64,000 bases of DNA from Panagrolaimus kolymaensis (lineage: Eukaryota; Nematoda; Chromadorea; Rhabditida; Panagrolaimidae): NCBI GenBank assembly GCA_028622995.1, contig JAJQJQ010000022.1, positions 1,488,001-1,552,000 of the forward strand. Direction: 5' to 3'. The notes under the pieces were generated by a model. That model saw only the letters and a list, made by a program, of their open reading frames with translations. It was not told where the DNA came from and did not search any database. Numbering within the stretch: position 1 is the first letter of the stretch; the number at the start of each line of letters is the position of its first letter. Below, piece after piece: positions 33,861-49,206 of the stretch. Both the position numbers and the translations under genes were made by a program.

Positions 33861-36800
33861 TTAATGCTGTTGAGATGTAATAAACATAGCTGAAAGGGGT
33901 GAAACTCCTGCAGCAAGGAGTGCATTAACTTCAGGGCTAAATCCATGACCCGACGAAGTTTTAATTGGAGACGGATCGGGCGAAGCTGAAGGTGACGCTT
34001 GGGATGAGGAGGATGTCTTTCGAATTACTGCATTATCAGCGGATTCTTTCTTTCTCCATTTAGTTCGTCGATTTTGAAACCATACCTATAAAAATAATTT
34101 AAATATTTATTACCAAAAATCAGAGATTTTTTAGACCCATATCATTTTGCCCCAAAGTTTCACATTTTTTTTAGTTTTTGTTTGCAATTCCCAAAAAGCC
34201 CTCATTTAGTATCCTTTAAAATCAACAAAGAAAAAAATGCAAATTAAAACCCTTTCATTTCCTTATATATATATTTTGGTTTTTAAGTTAAACGACATTT
34301 TTAAAAGCTTACAAACATCAAGAAAAAAATCATTGCTTCAAAGTAAAAAAAATTTATTGCCCTTGGGCCCAATATCATCTATCCATCCATTGCTTCTTGT
34401 TTTTTATTTTTTTTTATCTTTCCCTTTTGTCTGCTTGCTTGGTTCCTTTTTATTTGTCTTCATTCTACCGTAACAACATCATTTCCTCCTTTTTCTTTCC
34501 TTCATCAAAAAAATAAAAAATAAATGTTGCCAATTCGCATTTACTATTTTTTTCTTTCTTTATATTGCTTTTTTTGATTTGCCTCATATCAATTGAAAAT
34601 GAGAAAAAGGAGAGAAAAAAGCAAACGATGAAGAAGAAGAAGTCATTTTGAAAAGTACCATCTTCTCTCTCTTTTTTTTTTTAAACGACGACGACGACGT
34701 TGCTAAAATCGCAACATTATTTTCTCCTTCCATTGCTTGCTTCTTTTCATGTATCTTTTTTTGCTGTTGTGTTTGATGCCGCCAATAAAAAAAATGAGCC
34801 GATGATTGCTTGCTTTCTCAAAAGAAAAAAAGAAACCCATTCAATGAAAAGAAAAAAAACGTTCTCTTTCTTAAAAAATATAAAATTGTATGTATGTCTT
34901 TATATATGAGGCAATCAAATCAAATCAAAAGCAATAGAATTTCAATTGAATAGAATTTTTTTTGCGACAAAAATCAAAGACATTTTAGTGAGAGAGAAAG
35001 AAATAAAACACGAATAAAGAAAAATGATTCTGTGTATGATGACGGCGACGGTGACTGACTTTTTTATATTTTCAATAACACATATCAAAAAAATATAAGA
35101 AAGATTCATCTCTCTTTTTTTTGCCACTTCGAAAACGAATGTTACTTTTTTTCATTCTTTTGAAATGACGATATCGGGTGCTTTTTTCAAATGAAGCATC
35201 ATCTCTCTCGCTTGCTCGCTACACTCTCGATGTTACAGTTTCATCGTCGTTTGCTTATAAATATTTTCAAAAAAATTTTTTTTAAATGCTTCCTTTTTTC
35301 TGTGCTTGTTTTTTCTTTTACCGTAATTCTCAAGGGATTACTTAAAGCTTTATTATTTTTTAAAATTCGAAAAAAAAATAATTCATTTAAAAACAACTTT
35401 AATTTTTTTGTCCCGAAATAAAAAATGGACTAGAAAGCTTCATTGAATTTAATTTTTTGATGCTTCTTTCAAATAAAAAAAAAGTTGCATCTCTTTAAAA
35501 AAATAAAAAGTCAAAATTGTCCATCTGCTTTCATTTTTTTTAATGTTGTTGCTTCCGGCAGCTGTTTTGCGCAGACAAAAATGAAAACAGTGAACGAGCA
35601 TGAATGTTTATGAGGTATTACTACCATAATCGAAAAGTGTCAATAAAAATTTATTATCTATCAAAACTTCATTTTTTGGCAGTCTAACTAACGCAAAGTT
35701 GAGAAAGCGAAAACCGAAAAAAAAATTGCACGCTTTTAGTTCCTTACGGAAACTTTTCATTATTTTGGTTTTCGCTCCAAAAATCTTGTTTACACTTTGA
35801 GCAACTAACTACAAGTGGTTTATCAAGTGGTCGAGTAGGAACAACAAATTCTTTAAAGCTTATACATACATTCATAACTTTGCTAAAATGTTAATCACTT
35901 TCCATAAAAAGAGCGAATTAGGTTATGTCACTTTGATTCTTTGATAATAAACCCCGCTTAATTTTATATGCTATTTAAAAAACATTCCATACACATACAT
36001 AATTCATTTCCATTAATTTAGGTATGATAAAAACAAAGAAGAAGAAAACTGCACTTTTATATTTTTGGATAAAAGATTTTTTTTCGCGCCATCCCAAAAA
36101 ATAATTACAAGACGCAAAGAGAAACAATAAAAAGGTGACGACTGACAGACTAACTGACTTATTACTTATGAAAAAAAAGGTGTGATATTTTCCGCACATG
36201 AAAAGCAGATGATGTTGATGATGATCAATAATGCCATTGACAGAGAATACAACATTGAAAAGTAATATTCAAAGAAAACAAAGGAAGAGTGAAAGGAAAA
36301 AAATCATAAAAATGCAAAGAAAAAAGCAAGCAAGCTATCACCAAATGTCGCAAAAATAATATTTTTTTGTTTGTTTGTTTCTCCATTCATTCACACAAAA
36401 AGGCTTGTTTCGATCGCTTTTTGTAAAGCAAAAAAAGGAAGCGATCACACATTTTGCGGTCATTAATGGCAAGGTGTAAAAAAACGATCAATAAAAACGC
36501 ACAAGAAAAAGATTAATTAATTTTGTGTTTCTTTTTTAAAAAATTTTTGGAAGATCAAAGAAGGATGTTTTAGGCGCGCACTTTCATTGAACTTTTTTTT
36601 AAGGATTAAAAAAGCGAAAACCGAGTAATGAGATATTTTGAAAGGTCGTTGAAACGGATGATAAACTGTTTTTGTAAATAAAAAGTGTAAAAAAATGAAG
36701 AAAGTCAACAACTGTGAATCATTCGTTATTTTTTTGTCGGAGGAAAAACTAATGTGGATATTGAAAGTTAAAATAAGTGTTGCTTTTTTTAGGAAAACCA

Positions 36801-39800
36801 AAAAATAATGAAATGGAGTGAAAAATATAGTGAAGCATGTTTTTTTTTCAAACAAATTTTTAATTAGATCAAAGTTGGCTATTCAAGTTCAGCGCCCCAA
36901 CAAAAAAGACAGTAACCTAACCTTTTTCTAATAAAAAATAAAGCAACTAAAAAAACCTGTCCTTCCATCAATTTTATAGTTTCCTCGTTAATTAGATCAA
37001 AAGAATCTCCCTCTTTTTTTTCTCGCTGCTATAAACCATCTCTCACTTTTATATCCGTTTAACTATTTGTTTTTATATTTATTTTATTTTATTTTTTTAT
37101 GCCGTTCCCTTTTTTTGTCATTCATAGTCTTTCTAATTTGCCGATTACCTTTTTTCTTTCTTTATTTTTCTCAGTTTCAGCGAAACAAACAAAAAAAGCT
37201 TAAAAAGAAAAATCTGGCGCCTTCACTATTTTTTTTTTTATTTCATTGCGTGTCCTTTTCTTCTTTCTTTTCTTTTTCCTCTTTCAAATTGCAGAAACGG
37301 TAAATAGCAATTTCAATTTTCAATTGAGAAAGACAAAACAAAGCACGAAAGAAAAAAAAAATCTCGAGCAACTAATGATTTGCATGCAAATTTTTTTTAT
37401 TGTTTCTCCAATTTTTACTATTTTTATATGTATTTAGAATTATAATTTTTTGTATTTTAAGACAAACAAGTAGTAGAGTAATAGTAACCTATTACAATTC
37501 ATAAATAAATTTTTTGTTCTTTCTCCCCTGATATTCTTCTTCTTGACCTATCAAGAGCGATGGAAAACAATAAAAACTAAAAATAAAGAAAGCTCATAGC
37601 CTTGAATAATAATCATTCAAAAAAATTATTTCCTTTGCTACTTTTTTTTTTTCTTCTTCTTCGTGTCATCATCGTGGTAGATGAAACTCAAACACAAACA
37701 CAAACAACAGAAGGATGATGGGATCCTCCACCATCGAAGAAATAGACGATAGATGCGCGAAGAAACATGAGCAGCAACACGCAAGCAATTGATATATAAA
37801 AAATATTTATGCAAATTATTAAAATTTATGTTTGCTTCCTTATGGTTTTCTTGCACATCGTCTTCTTTCTTTACAAAAAGATGTAACAACGAGAACATAT
37901 GAATATGAAATAAATAAAAATTAAAAAACTATGTCATGTCATAATCGTTTGCTTTTTTCTTCTTCCTACTTTTTTTTGAATGAAAAAGAATGAATGAATT
38001 AATTGAAAAACAGATGTTTGAAGGAAAAAAATAATGAAGAATGTCTTCTAGGCATCGTCGCTCGCTCGCTCGCTTGTTTGTTGGCGGGGATGAGGTTTAA
38101 TGTTTTTGTTGATTTAAGGCATCGAAAAAAAAGTTAGTTGACGAAAAAAAAACCGGCTGGCTTGCCATAGAAAAAAAAGAAGAAACTATTATAGCATCCC
38201 TTTTCTTATTCCAGCGTTGCCTCACTTTTTCAATATCTCTAAGAAGCTGACGATGATGAAGATGAAGAATGCAAAAATGCGGATAATTCACTCATATTTT
38301 CAATACACACTTGAGTCCGCTACTTTTTTTATTTCTTTGCCGCAAAGTCCTTTGATTTTTTTGTTGTGGCAAATTGAGCAATGAAGTGAGTAAAGAAAAA
38401 AGATTGCGACTATAACTAACAAACTAAATAACTGACTCGTTGAAGCTGGCAACAACAGGCAGAAGAAGATGGGGTGCGAGAACATCTGCATCATCGAAGC
38501 GCGAATAAAATAAAATATAAAAAAAAATAACAGACTAATAAGATAAAAAAAACCCCGAACGAACGAATGCTTGCCAAACAAAAGAAAGAAAAGAAGAAAG
38601 CCAATTTGCACTTTTTTTCGAAAATAAAAATTTTTTTGTTGAATAAAAACCAATCAAAATTTTTTTCTATGAAATCAAATAGAAAAAAAGGTTTAAAACT
38701 AACCTTAACTTGTGATTCACTCATATTTAATTCTTTAGCCAATTGAGCTCGATCACTACCAGCTAAATATTTAGTTTGTTCAAATTTTTTTTCAAGCATA
38801 AATATCTGAAAAAAAAAATCCCATTAATTTAGTAGCGAACAGAAAATAAATTTTTTTAGTGATGAGGAAGCAACTTACTTGATGCCCAGTAAAAGTTGGC
38901 CTTGATTGTTTTTTCTGAAGGACTAAAGAATTTGGAGATAATTGTAAGCCATGATGATGATGGGAATTATTGGAGCTAAGTGGGTGTATCGATGAACCTG
39001 TATTGGACATGGAAATCATGGATGTTGGAGACACAGGATGTCCACCAGAAAATTGAGAAAAAAATTGCATAGGATTTGTTGATAATCTTGGAGTATGAGT
39101 TGCTGATGTGGGCGAAGTGCTTGCACTCATTATTGATCCTATAATTAAACGGTTACTAAATTTACAAAATATGGTTAGAGAAAAAAAAGTGTAGGCGCAT
39201 TAAATAAAAGTAATAAAAAGAAAAAAGTTATTAGTCAAAAATATTCTTCAAAGCAAAAGTTTAGAAAAATTCAAGTAAAGGATTATGGTACACTACTTTT
39301 ATGGTTGCAAAAAAAAAAAAAAAGAATGGCCATAAATTATGAAATACTTTTCTATTAGCTCATAATTAAATTTTTTTTCTTGTTCCAAAAACTTTCAAAA
39401 CCTCACGTTGACTCATAGCCTCTTTCTTTCTTCTCTTCGTTGATTCTGTTTCAAATGAATCAAAATCAATACAACCAAAAAGAATCGCAACAAAAATGTG
39501 AAAGAAAAAAAAAGTGACAAAATAGTCGTCAGTCACTCACATCAGTATCGGCGGAAACTATGTTTTTTTCTTTTGCGCAACAAAAAAAAGAAAGAATTTT
39601 AATCATTTTATATTTTTGTAAATAAACGAAACACGATCGACGACGACAAAAAGTTTCAGTTTCAAAAAAAAAATTTCTTTCTTTGTCGGTGGAATTTCTT
39701 TATTTCCATGTTTTTGCATATTCATGATGATGTATTTCGCTGTTGTAAAACGAAAAATAAGAAGGAGGATACAAAAAAGAAAAAGAAATGGGTGATTTAT

Positions 39801-40894
39801 TTGGCACACAACAATCGTCTTACCTTGTTGTTGCTGCTGTTCTGAGATCATTCTAAGAGGATTTGATAGTGCTGCAGTTGCGGCGGCAAATTGTGGACTA
39901 AATTGTGATAAAAGGCATGAAAAATACATTTGCTGAAACAAAAACAAATATTGTATTAAATTAAAAAATAGTGATGTTGGTGTTTATAAGTGTTTTAATT
40001 TAAAAGGAAAATGGAGAGTAATAGTAAAAATAGCTTTTAGTCATTTTATGAGATCAGAAAAGCTACGGTAATAAAAAATGGAAGTTATAAAACTCTAAAA
40101 AAAATAGCACAGAACTCTTCGGCAAAAAAATGGATTTCAAAACAAATTTTTTTGTCAAGCACTTGTCTCAAAGCTAAAGTCTAAGTTTTCGTGGATGCTA
40201 AACGTTTGCCTAAATTTTATTTACTTACTTGAAGGTGAGCTTGTTGAAAATCATTTCCCGCTGCTGCCACTGAATTGGTTGATGCTGCTGCTGCTGCAAA
40301 GGCTGCGGCCATCGCCATTGGATCATTTGCTTGAGCCTGAACTTGTGCTTGCTGCTGTTGTTGTTGTTGTTGTTGTTGCTGGTGTTGATGCTGAGCAGCC
40401 ATGGATTGCATTAATAAAGCCATCGCAGGAAAATTATTATTATTTCCTCCATTTATTCCATTTATTGTTGTTACTGTATTTTCTTCATGACTATTATTAT
40501 TATTATTATTATTATTATTGCAATTATTTGAATCATCAGTATTTTCTTTTTTGGGTGAAGATGAAGGGGATTTTGTTAAACGATCATTTTCATCATCGTT
40601 TTTTGTTGGTGGCGGAAGTGAAGGAGATAAACTTGGACTTCTTGAAAGATTTTGAAGATGACCATTTAGCGTACTTTCATTTGAAGCCCATCCATCAACT
40701 TTTGGTCCACATAAAAGTGAAGAAATCGAATAGGATGGCTGTTTTTCAATTATCACGGGTTTGGCTGCATCATTTTCTTCATTCGACAAAACTGATGAAG
40801 AACTTGGAGATTCGGTGGAAAAATGTGTCCTTTTAGGACTTGATGGCCTTGGAGAAAAATTCTCTGCTTTAACTTGGGCTACCATTGAGCTCAT
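33861..40894 (-). CDS. cog-1: NK6-class homeodomain transcription factor
   Basis: Five exons (40894-40229, 39932-39824, 39138-38879, 38805-38704, 34085-33861), 453 aa, in phase. The homeodomain (about residues 334-393) starts at [20 protein letters not shown] and includes [20 protein letters not shown] and [13 protein letters not shown], diagnostic of Nkx6 / C. elegans COG-1. SYSISSLL (residues 54-61) is an eh1-like Groucho-binding motif, expected for this repressor. Low-complexity tracts are polyN (125-134), polyQ (172-182) and polyA. Relatives specify neurons, vulva and gonad. The last intron (34086-38703, 4.6 kb) splits the homeodomain before VWFQNR, a position shared by many NK-type genes. 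Upstream lies a gene desert. An alternative upstream first exon is possible but was not seen. Confidence 0.93.
34086..38703 (-). other. 4.6-kb intron inside the homeobox
   Basis: By far the longest intron in the window; most are 45-200 bp. It is A/T-run rich with two TACCGTA sites (34466, 35319) and no supported exon. Its size and place in a developmental regulator suggest enhancers, which is inference. Confidence 0.7.
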
Positions 40895-43800
40895 TAATGC
40901 GCTAAAGTAAAACTAAGATTAAGAGGCCTAATAAAAATTACTACAGGATTAAAAACAATATATTGGCTTCTCGAAACCCTTTAAAACACCGCGAAATAAA
41001 TATCAAAACACGACATTTAAAAATTTAATTTCTTGGCATAAATGTTTGTTTTTAAATATTTTTTTCAATTTTAAATGGTCAAAAATTAAAAATCCAAAAA
41101 AGTCTTTAAAAAGAATGAAAGGTGTGTTTTGTGTGAGAAAATTATATTATTTTTATAATTAATTCAAAGGTAATAAGAATCTCTTTTAATAATGGAATAA
41201 TAATAAAACTTAATAAACACTACTAAGCTTCCAGATGCCAAATATGGATGAACCAAACAAAAAAAAAAGCGTTATTCCCAATATCCAAAAAAGGAAGAAA
41301 GAAGCATCGATGCTTTTTTTTCATTGCCTCTTCAAAAATAAGCATCATCGAATTAGGCCTCGTTTTTTGACTTTCTTTTCTTTTTTTGGACAAATTTTTA
41401 AAAAAAGAAGGCGGAGTTAAATAATAAAAAAAATAGAGTTTACTATCAAAAAAATAACCCAAAAAAGAAGCAAAAGCAATAAGAAGCAAGCAAACGAGCG
41501 AGAGTGGACACTTAAAGAAGAAAAAAAGTAAAAAATGACACAAAAATAAAATTAATTATAAATTAAAGGTGTTTGGTCATGAAAATTATTTCCTCTCATT
41601 AAATTTTTATTAAATGTAAGTATATCAATTATTAACTCTTACTTCATAGTTTTATCCCTTTTTTAGAAAATAGCTATTTCAACATTTCTTCTTTCTTTTT
41701 CTTTTTGTAAGTAAGCAAGCTAAAGTTAAAATGTGAATAAATTTTAAAGAAAAAATAAAAAATTAAATGGGACTCATTAAATTGCTTGTTTGTTGCTCTA
41801 TTTTTTTCATTAAAATATTAAACGAGAGAAAACAAAATAAAAATAAAAATATAATTTTAATGACTATTAACGTGATTTCCTATTCTACTACCTTTCTTTC
41901 TTTTATTTATAATTTCTTTCCTACTTTTAAATAATTTTTTTATTTTTGATGTGAAAAAAAGTAAAGTAATAATAATAATACATACTTTTTTTTATGTGAG
42001 TGTTTTTAAAAATGGCGCATATGACTAAAATTGTTTGTCTTTTGGTATAAGGATTTTTTTTCGTAGCTTTATAAAGGTTTTGAAGATGGAAGAAGACCTA
42101 AAAATTACCAAAAATATTTTATCCTTAATAAAAACGGTTTAAAAATATCTCAGTTTTAAACCGCTCAAGAATAAATATGGGGGATATGGTTACAGTAAAC
42201 AAAAGTGGTCTCGTATGTAGACTAAGAATTTTTTTTAAGATTAGCAGATTCAAAAAATTTTAATGGAAGGTGAAAGTTTGTATATTACCGTATACCTTTG
42301 CCATTTTAACAAAAGTTGTCCAAAGATCTAAATTTCGGTTCATAAGTTAAACCAAAATTTCTGGGAAATTTTGATTAGGTTTTTTTTATAAGTCTAATAG
42401 TCATCGGCACTTTCATGCGTCATCAATAAAGAAGCTACAGACAACAACAAAAAGATAAAACAGTAAAACAAACAAAAAACAAAAAGTAAAAAATAGCATC
42501 AAAAAGCAAAGGAAGTGGTTAAGATTCAAATTCATATATTTTTTTGTTGTAAAACAAATAAAATTGGATGGGTGTAAGTAAAACGTCAGATGATTCGTCA
42601 AAAATAACTCAAGGTATAATTACATATTATTTTTTTTTTATTTATTTCTATTTTACTTTTACTTTTTTGGCTATATTTCAAGCTCCTCAAGCTCAAGTAC
42701 CTATATAAAAAAAGCTAAATTTTTTTCTCACCCAAAAAAAGAAATAGTATTATTCCTTTTTTATTTAAAAAAGCTTTTTGAATGTCAATTAATCAAAATT
42801 CAAAATATGTGTGCGAGCTTGCTTTTTTAAAAGTAATAATCAAAACGCAAAAAATAAAAAAATGGAAAAATGTTGTTTTATTTTAAAATTTGAGAGCGGC
42901 TTTTCATGAGCCTTTTTTATAACCAAGTTTTGAAAAAGCTGTTAAATATTATGGAATTGAAATAAGATCCTTGTTAAAATGAATGAGGGTGAGAAAAAAA
43001 AAATAGCGATAAATAAGGATGGAAGGTTTTGATAAAATAGCAACTAATGACCCCATTTATTTTTTTAGAATAAAAAAATTGAAATTAAAATTGGTTTCGT
43101 TTTACAAATGATGAAGCAATAATATCACAAGCTTAATTTGGTTTTTTTGTTGTTAGAAAATTTTTGCTACTATCAAAGATCCAAAGCCGTAAACCAAAAA
43201 ATTGTTTGTTTTCAAGTTTTTGTTGTTGCATAAAAAATTCAGCAATTCATTCTTTTGAATTTTTTAGGGACAATATCATACGTAAATAAATGTGTTGATC
43301 AAAGAATTGTAAAACTGTCGTCAATGCGGCGCGCAAAAGTAAAGGAAACCCCTTTTAAAAAAACCAAAACCAAAACAAAAACCAAAGAATAATTTAACTT
43401 TGCCAAAAAAACTCAAAAAACATATGGTAAAATTTTTTAAAAAGGACAAAGCAAAAAAAATATTAGCAAGCTTTTAAAATTTTTGTTTTCGGCAAACAAC
43501 TAAAATTTAAGAAAGTAAAATAAAAGTAAGCCGAAAAAAAACTTCGTGGGATTTTGTGTCATTTGCACTTTTTTTATTTTCCTTGGTTATTATTATTATT
43601 TTTATTTTCTTCCCATTAAAGCAACGACATTACATACATACATACATACATTCATTTTATAAGAATTAATAATAAAAGCAAGCAATAAATTGCAATTAAA
43701 AAAAATTAAATTCAATCAAAAGAAAAATTCTAAAAAGAGAAAATGATTTCATAATTCTGGAGGCGAGCAAGCAAATAATAGAAGCGATGATGTTCTTTTG

Positions 43801-46800
43801 TTTTTTTTTATTTGACAAAACTATATATGTATTTCATGAATCTGTATTAATATTATCCCGAAAAACGGATAAAAAGAGCATAGAAAAAAGCCCTCTCCTT
43901 TTTTAGCTACTGCCACCCTCTCTTTTTCCTTTCTGGGCTCTCTCTATGTAAAAAAAAGTAAGGCGATTGTTTTTTCTACGATTTCCATATTTTTCGTATT
44001 TTTTGATTAAAATTTAAATCACTTTTTTCTTCCTTCTAATAATGGAATGTAATTTTAGTTTTTTTTTATTAATTTTTGCGCGGGAGGATGGAAACACATT
44101 GAGAGAGAGAAAAAATTAAATCATCAACGTCTTATGATTCCTGCCTGTATTTTCTTCATCCAACTAAAAAATAATAAGTCTTTTCAAGACGATGGAGGGA
44201 TAAAGATTCATAACTAACTAGATTAGATGTAAGTAAGTGAATTGAATTTTTGGTGGAAGAAAATTACTTTTGTCGAATTATGGTAAATGAATCTGAGGCT
44301 TGCAAGAATAAAAGTGGGGTTTTGGAATCTGTAATCGAAAAAAGGGGAAAGGTTAAGGCTGGATTTGAATTATCGATAGTGGGAGTCGAGAAAATACAAA
44401 AAATAAATAAAAAGTGGGACAAATTTATATGGGGCTTAACAAAAAAAATATGTGGAACTGGGGATTAAAAGTAAAGTACAAGACTTTTTAGAAAATGAAT
44501 TAATCAAAGAAAGAAAAGAGTAAAAACCAATTCACTCCAATGAAACTACTGTAGCTATTTTTTTTGAGTTAGCACAAAGCAAAACAAAAAATCATTAAAA
44601 AAATTGTTAACGATCATTCTGAAACCATTATTAAAAAAATTAACATTTTCTTTCAGTAGTCGTCTATTTTTGTAAAATAAATTTTTTAAATGAATCTTTA
44701 TCCCTCCTTTAACTCAAACTCCTTCTAACAATCCATGCAATCTTGTATATTCGAGATTTTACCATTAAACTTCCAGAAGCTTTTTTTGAAGAAGAAGAAA
44801 GCAATTATAACTTCAAAAATGCGACTATGTTTATCTCTCAAAATAAAAAATAAGAAAGAAGAAGCTTCCATTACAATCCTAAATCCTTTATATTTTCAAA
44901 TTATAAATACACACACACATCCACAAAAAAGAGAAAGAATTCAATTTTTTTTAATAATAATTTTTTAATGACGTTAAAGATGCAGGGAATTTGGGATATT
45001 TAAGAATTTATTGCTTCTTTTTTTGTTGTTATATTTTTTGTATTTTCTTTTTTTACTTCTTCTATTGCCGACCTACTTAAGATAAAAAAAAGGAAGATAT
45101 ATTTATGATCTAAGAAAAATCCGAAGAAAAATAAAGAATTTTCTTAAAACTAATACCGTAATTTTTAAGCGCGAAAATCAAGCATACGAGCCACTTCCAT
45201 TTTTGCGGTGTTACACAAAAGCCTTATTTTTTTGCAAACGTTTTACGCCTATTTTTAAAACTGAAGCAATCTTTTCTAAATTTATTTTTCTTGCTATTAA
45301 AAATTTAATTCAAAGGTCACAAAATCCAATTGGAACTATATTTTTTTTTATTAGCAGGTGTTTAACTAAGTAACTTTTTAAAGTTAAAGAAAAAAAACTA
45401 AATAAATTTAATGGAGTAATTTTTTATTTCTTCAACAAATAAAATGTTAAGTAAGTAAGAAAATAAGTAAGAGAGAAGTTATTTTTAATTTTCTCTGATT
45501 ATAAAGGGATACAATTTTCTTTCCCTTCTCTCTCATGTCACTGCTTTTCATTATTAATAGATTAACTAATCAAAAAATAAAAATGTGTTAAACATTCAAG
45601 GAAGTGAGAGTGGTTATTTTTGACTTTCTTTTTTTTTATTAAGAAATAAAACCTTTTTGGTAAAAAAAATAAGAAAATATAAAATAAATTAATGGTAAAC
45701 ATTAAAGATCTATTTACAGATGTATGTTTTGGTGTGAAAGAGAAATGTTACTGTACTTTTTTTAATAGGAAGCATAGTCATAGTTCCTTATCTTTTCTTA
45801 TTATGTTTTAAAATAGAAAAATTTTGCACTTTTTTTTAAATAAAAACTTATTAATTATTTTGCAAAAAAAAGAAACTTGAGTCTTTAACTAAAATTAAAA
45901 AGTGGACATTGACCTTTTTTCTAAAAAAATAAGAAGCGAGAAATGTTAGATTTAAAAGTCGAAGCTATGAAAAAAAGAAAAACAGATTGCTTCCAAACTA
46001 AAGCTGTTGAAAAATAAAAGATATGATTTTGATCCAAAAAAATCTACAGACGAAGAAGATAAAAAAAGCCTTTAGCTTCCAGAAAGTTTCGCATACGGCA
46101 AAAGTAAAAATATAAAATTATGTATTTTTTGCGCAAAGTAAAAAAGAAATAAAATGAATCCAAAAAGCCGCTTTTTATGAGGCACAAATTTTTTATAAAA
46201 TTATATTATTAAAAAAGAAATTATAAATTTAAGGAAAATTTTATGATGAAAAGAAGACGTTGTTGATGATGATGGTAACGTTGCAACCATTAAGCACTTG
46301 TTTCATCTTCATCCATCTCTCATTCATTTTCATTTATTTCATTCACGCTGGGACCAATTAATTTGCTTTATTCACGCTTTTGGACTATTACTACTACTTT
46401 TTTATTTATTATAGATATGTTCTTTCTTTCTCAAAAAAAAAAATGAATGTTTAATGATAAAAAAAATTTGGTCGATGAATATTATAGAAATAGAAACCAA
46501 ATGAAAATGAAAAAATGGCCTTTTTGAAAATATAATAATTTTTAATTGAAAAGAAGAAAAAATAGAAAAAAATTTGTTGTGTCATTTGAACATCAGAAAA
46601 AAATATGTTTCCCTTTCAATTTTCTTTTTATTGAAGTGTGTTTAAATAAAGTTTTTTCAAAAGGTTTAGACATTTGATGAAAAATAAATAGCCTGAGAAA
46701 ATGGCTTTTAAATAAATAAAAAAAGTAAAAAAATAAAATGAGAATTAATTTTTTTTTTAATGAACGGTGATTACAAAAAAGAATGGATGGAAAATGAGAA

Positions 46801-49076
46801 AACTATATAGAAGTTGAGGGATCCCTTGCGGATCCACCATGCTTTAGATTACACTTTTTGAGGCTACCTTTAATCGACCAACGCTATAACGCCTTCAACT
46901 GATTAACCCACCTGTTCATCATTCTTTTTTCACTTCATTAAAAATTTTGTGGTGAAAGACTCCATTAACCATATCGAGAAACAAGTCGATCGTATCGGCT
47001 GCTTTTAGGCTATTTCTAAACCTCTAACTAACATTTTCTTCGTTCCCCGCCAAAAAAAATAATTCAAAGCAATATGAGAAGAATAACTTTGCTAATAACA
47101 AGCAAAGCAACATAACCATAAACTTTATATTAATGAATGATATTTGCAAAATAAAAACGTATAAAAATAAATGTGGAAAAATGAGAAAGAAAAAGAACGC
47201 GCGAAAAGCAACAGCAGCAAATGAGTGTAACGTTTCATTTCATTTTCCCAAAAAAAGAAAGCTTTTGAAAGAAATGAAAAATGTCTTTAATGAGAGGAAA
47301 GTCCGCCGCCGCTGCGCAACTTCACAACCCAACCAACTCCGAAAAGAAAAAAAATGGATATACATAATATCCTCGGTTATTTAAATGGCATATATATGTA
47401 TAAATATGAATAAAGCCCCTTTAGTTATTTTACACTATTTTTTAATGTTGTGAGTTGTTGCTTACTTCGTTTCATATTTTTAATTTGTGCAAATGACATA
47501 TTTTTGGTTATTGAAATAAAAAGATTTTAACTCCGCCAACGCTGACGACGGCGACGACAAAATTATGATTATTATACATTTTTTGGAATGAGGGAGTTTA
47601 AGTAAGCGACGACAACCTTTTAAAAATAGTGGAAGGAGGAGACTCGGCTAAAAGCAAAGCCAAGAAAAAGGTAGGATTTTTTGAATAAAAATGTTTTATA
47701 AGCTGCTAATTAAAGATTTTGGTGGTTTAAATGAGTAATATTTTAAATTAACTGCAAAAATAATGAAAATTTAAATGAATATAAAAAAAAGAAACGAAGG
47801 CGGGTAGAAAGAAAAGAGAGAAGGAGGAAAGACAAACTGGTTTTTTTCTGGTTTTGTATTGTTATGATTAGTTAATGAAAGGTATTTGAAAGTAGAGGGA
47901 TGCCATTAAACTGTATTAAATTCTGGGTAAATGGGAGCAGCAAAAAATGTAATAAAACGTGAGCAAAAATAAGAAAATATTGTTCAAACAACTAAGAATG
48001 ATTTAGTGAGTTTAATCATTGAGCAAAAATGCCTTGACGTTATCAAATAACTTTCTTACAACAAAAATTTTCAAAAACAGTATTATGAGTCATTTTAATT
48101 TTGATGAATTTTGTAAATAAGAAAAGAATATTAGTTCCAAAACATTTTGACGCTGAAAATCCATGGCAGAACTTGTTGATGATTCACGCCAGAAAAAACT
48201 CTTAAAAAATGCTTAGAAAGAAAGACAAACCTCGATGCAATGCAAAATTTTTTTGTGAAAACTAGCAATGAAAGGCGAAATTTTATAAAATTTAAAAACT
48301 AATTACAAAAAAGTATACACTTCTTCTTTCACTTTTTCAAAAGCAACGTAAAAATGAAGAAGAACCAATTGAGAGAGGAGGAGCTCGAAAGGAAGCAAGA
48401 AAACTCCGCCTCCCTTCTTTTTTTCGATAAAAAACAATTCTCCAATCATTCACTTTTTTCTCTTAAATTTTAAAATGAAATAAAATTAAATACAATCACT
48501 TATTACAGCAACAAACAACAACAAAAAAAACATTATACACGTATTAGTTGCAGCAGCAGCAAGCATCAACAAAAAAGAGAAGCAAACACGATGATTATGA
48601 TGAGCGCAACAAAAAAAAATATGGAAAAACAAGAATGAGTTTTTCTTTGAAGAAGAAAAAAAGTTGATGACCCATGAATTTGCGAGAAGCGTTACGGTAG
48701 CAAGAAAGAAGAGAGACACACCTTATTTTTTCCCTATCAAAAAAAGATGATGAAAAATAATAATAATAATAAAATATCCAATCATTCGAGCGTATCAATA
48801 AAAAATATTTTATTAAATTATTATTGGCTGCTCTAATAACCGCGCAAAAACATATTTTCTCTCTCTCATTTTTTCTTATTCTTCTGCGTCTTCAAAAAAG
48901 AAATAAAATAGAAAGAATGATTGCAAAAAAAAAAAATCAAGGCGAGGCAATGTTTTCGACTAGTTTTTGTTAATAATTTGAATTCGTTTAATCTCAATTT
49001 ATCGCTCAACTTTGGGACTATGAAATTTAACAAAGGATTTCTGGTATAAACACAAAAACAAGATAGTTTTTTTAGG

Positions 49077-49206
49077 CATGTGATAAAAAAAAAGAAGCAA
49101 GCAACTCAATGAACGAACGAGGGTGATGATGACCCTATTTATTTAAATACCATTTCCGGAAGATGAAAGCGGGCATTTCTATTTATTGGGTTTTCCGTTT
49201 GGTTGT
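49077..49206 (+). repeat. Inverted repeat, left arm (about 130 bp)
   Basis: Begins CATGTGATAAAAAAAAAG and runs through GGGTGATGATGACCCTATTTA, CCATTTCCGGAAGA and TTTCTATTTATTGGGTTTTCC. The reverse complement of 51065-50935 matches block by block, by eye about 80-85 percent. Confidence 0.88.

Noticed and set aside
40195..40836. 213-codon plus-strand ORF rich in Leu, Tyr and His
   Set aside because: It is the antisense shadow of cog-1 exon 1 (polyQ and polyN tracts).
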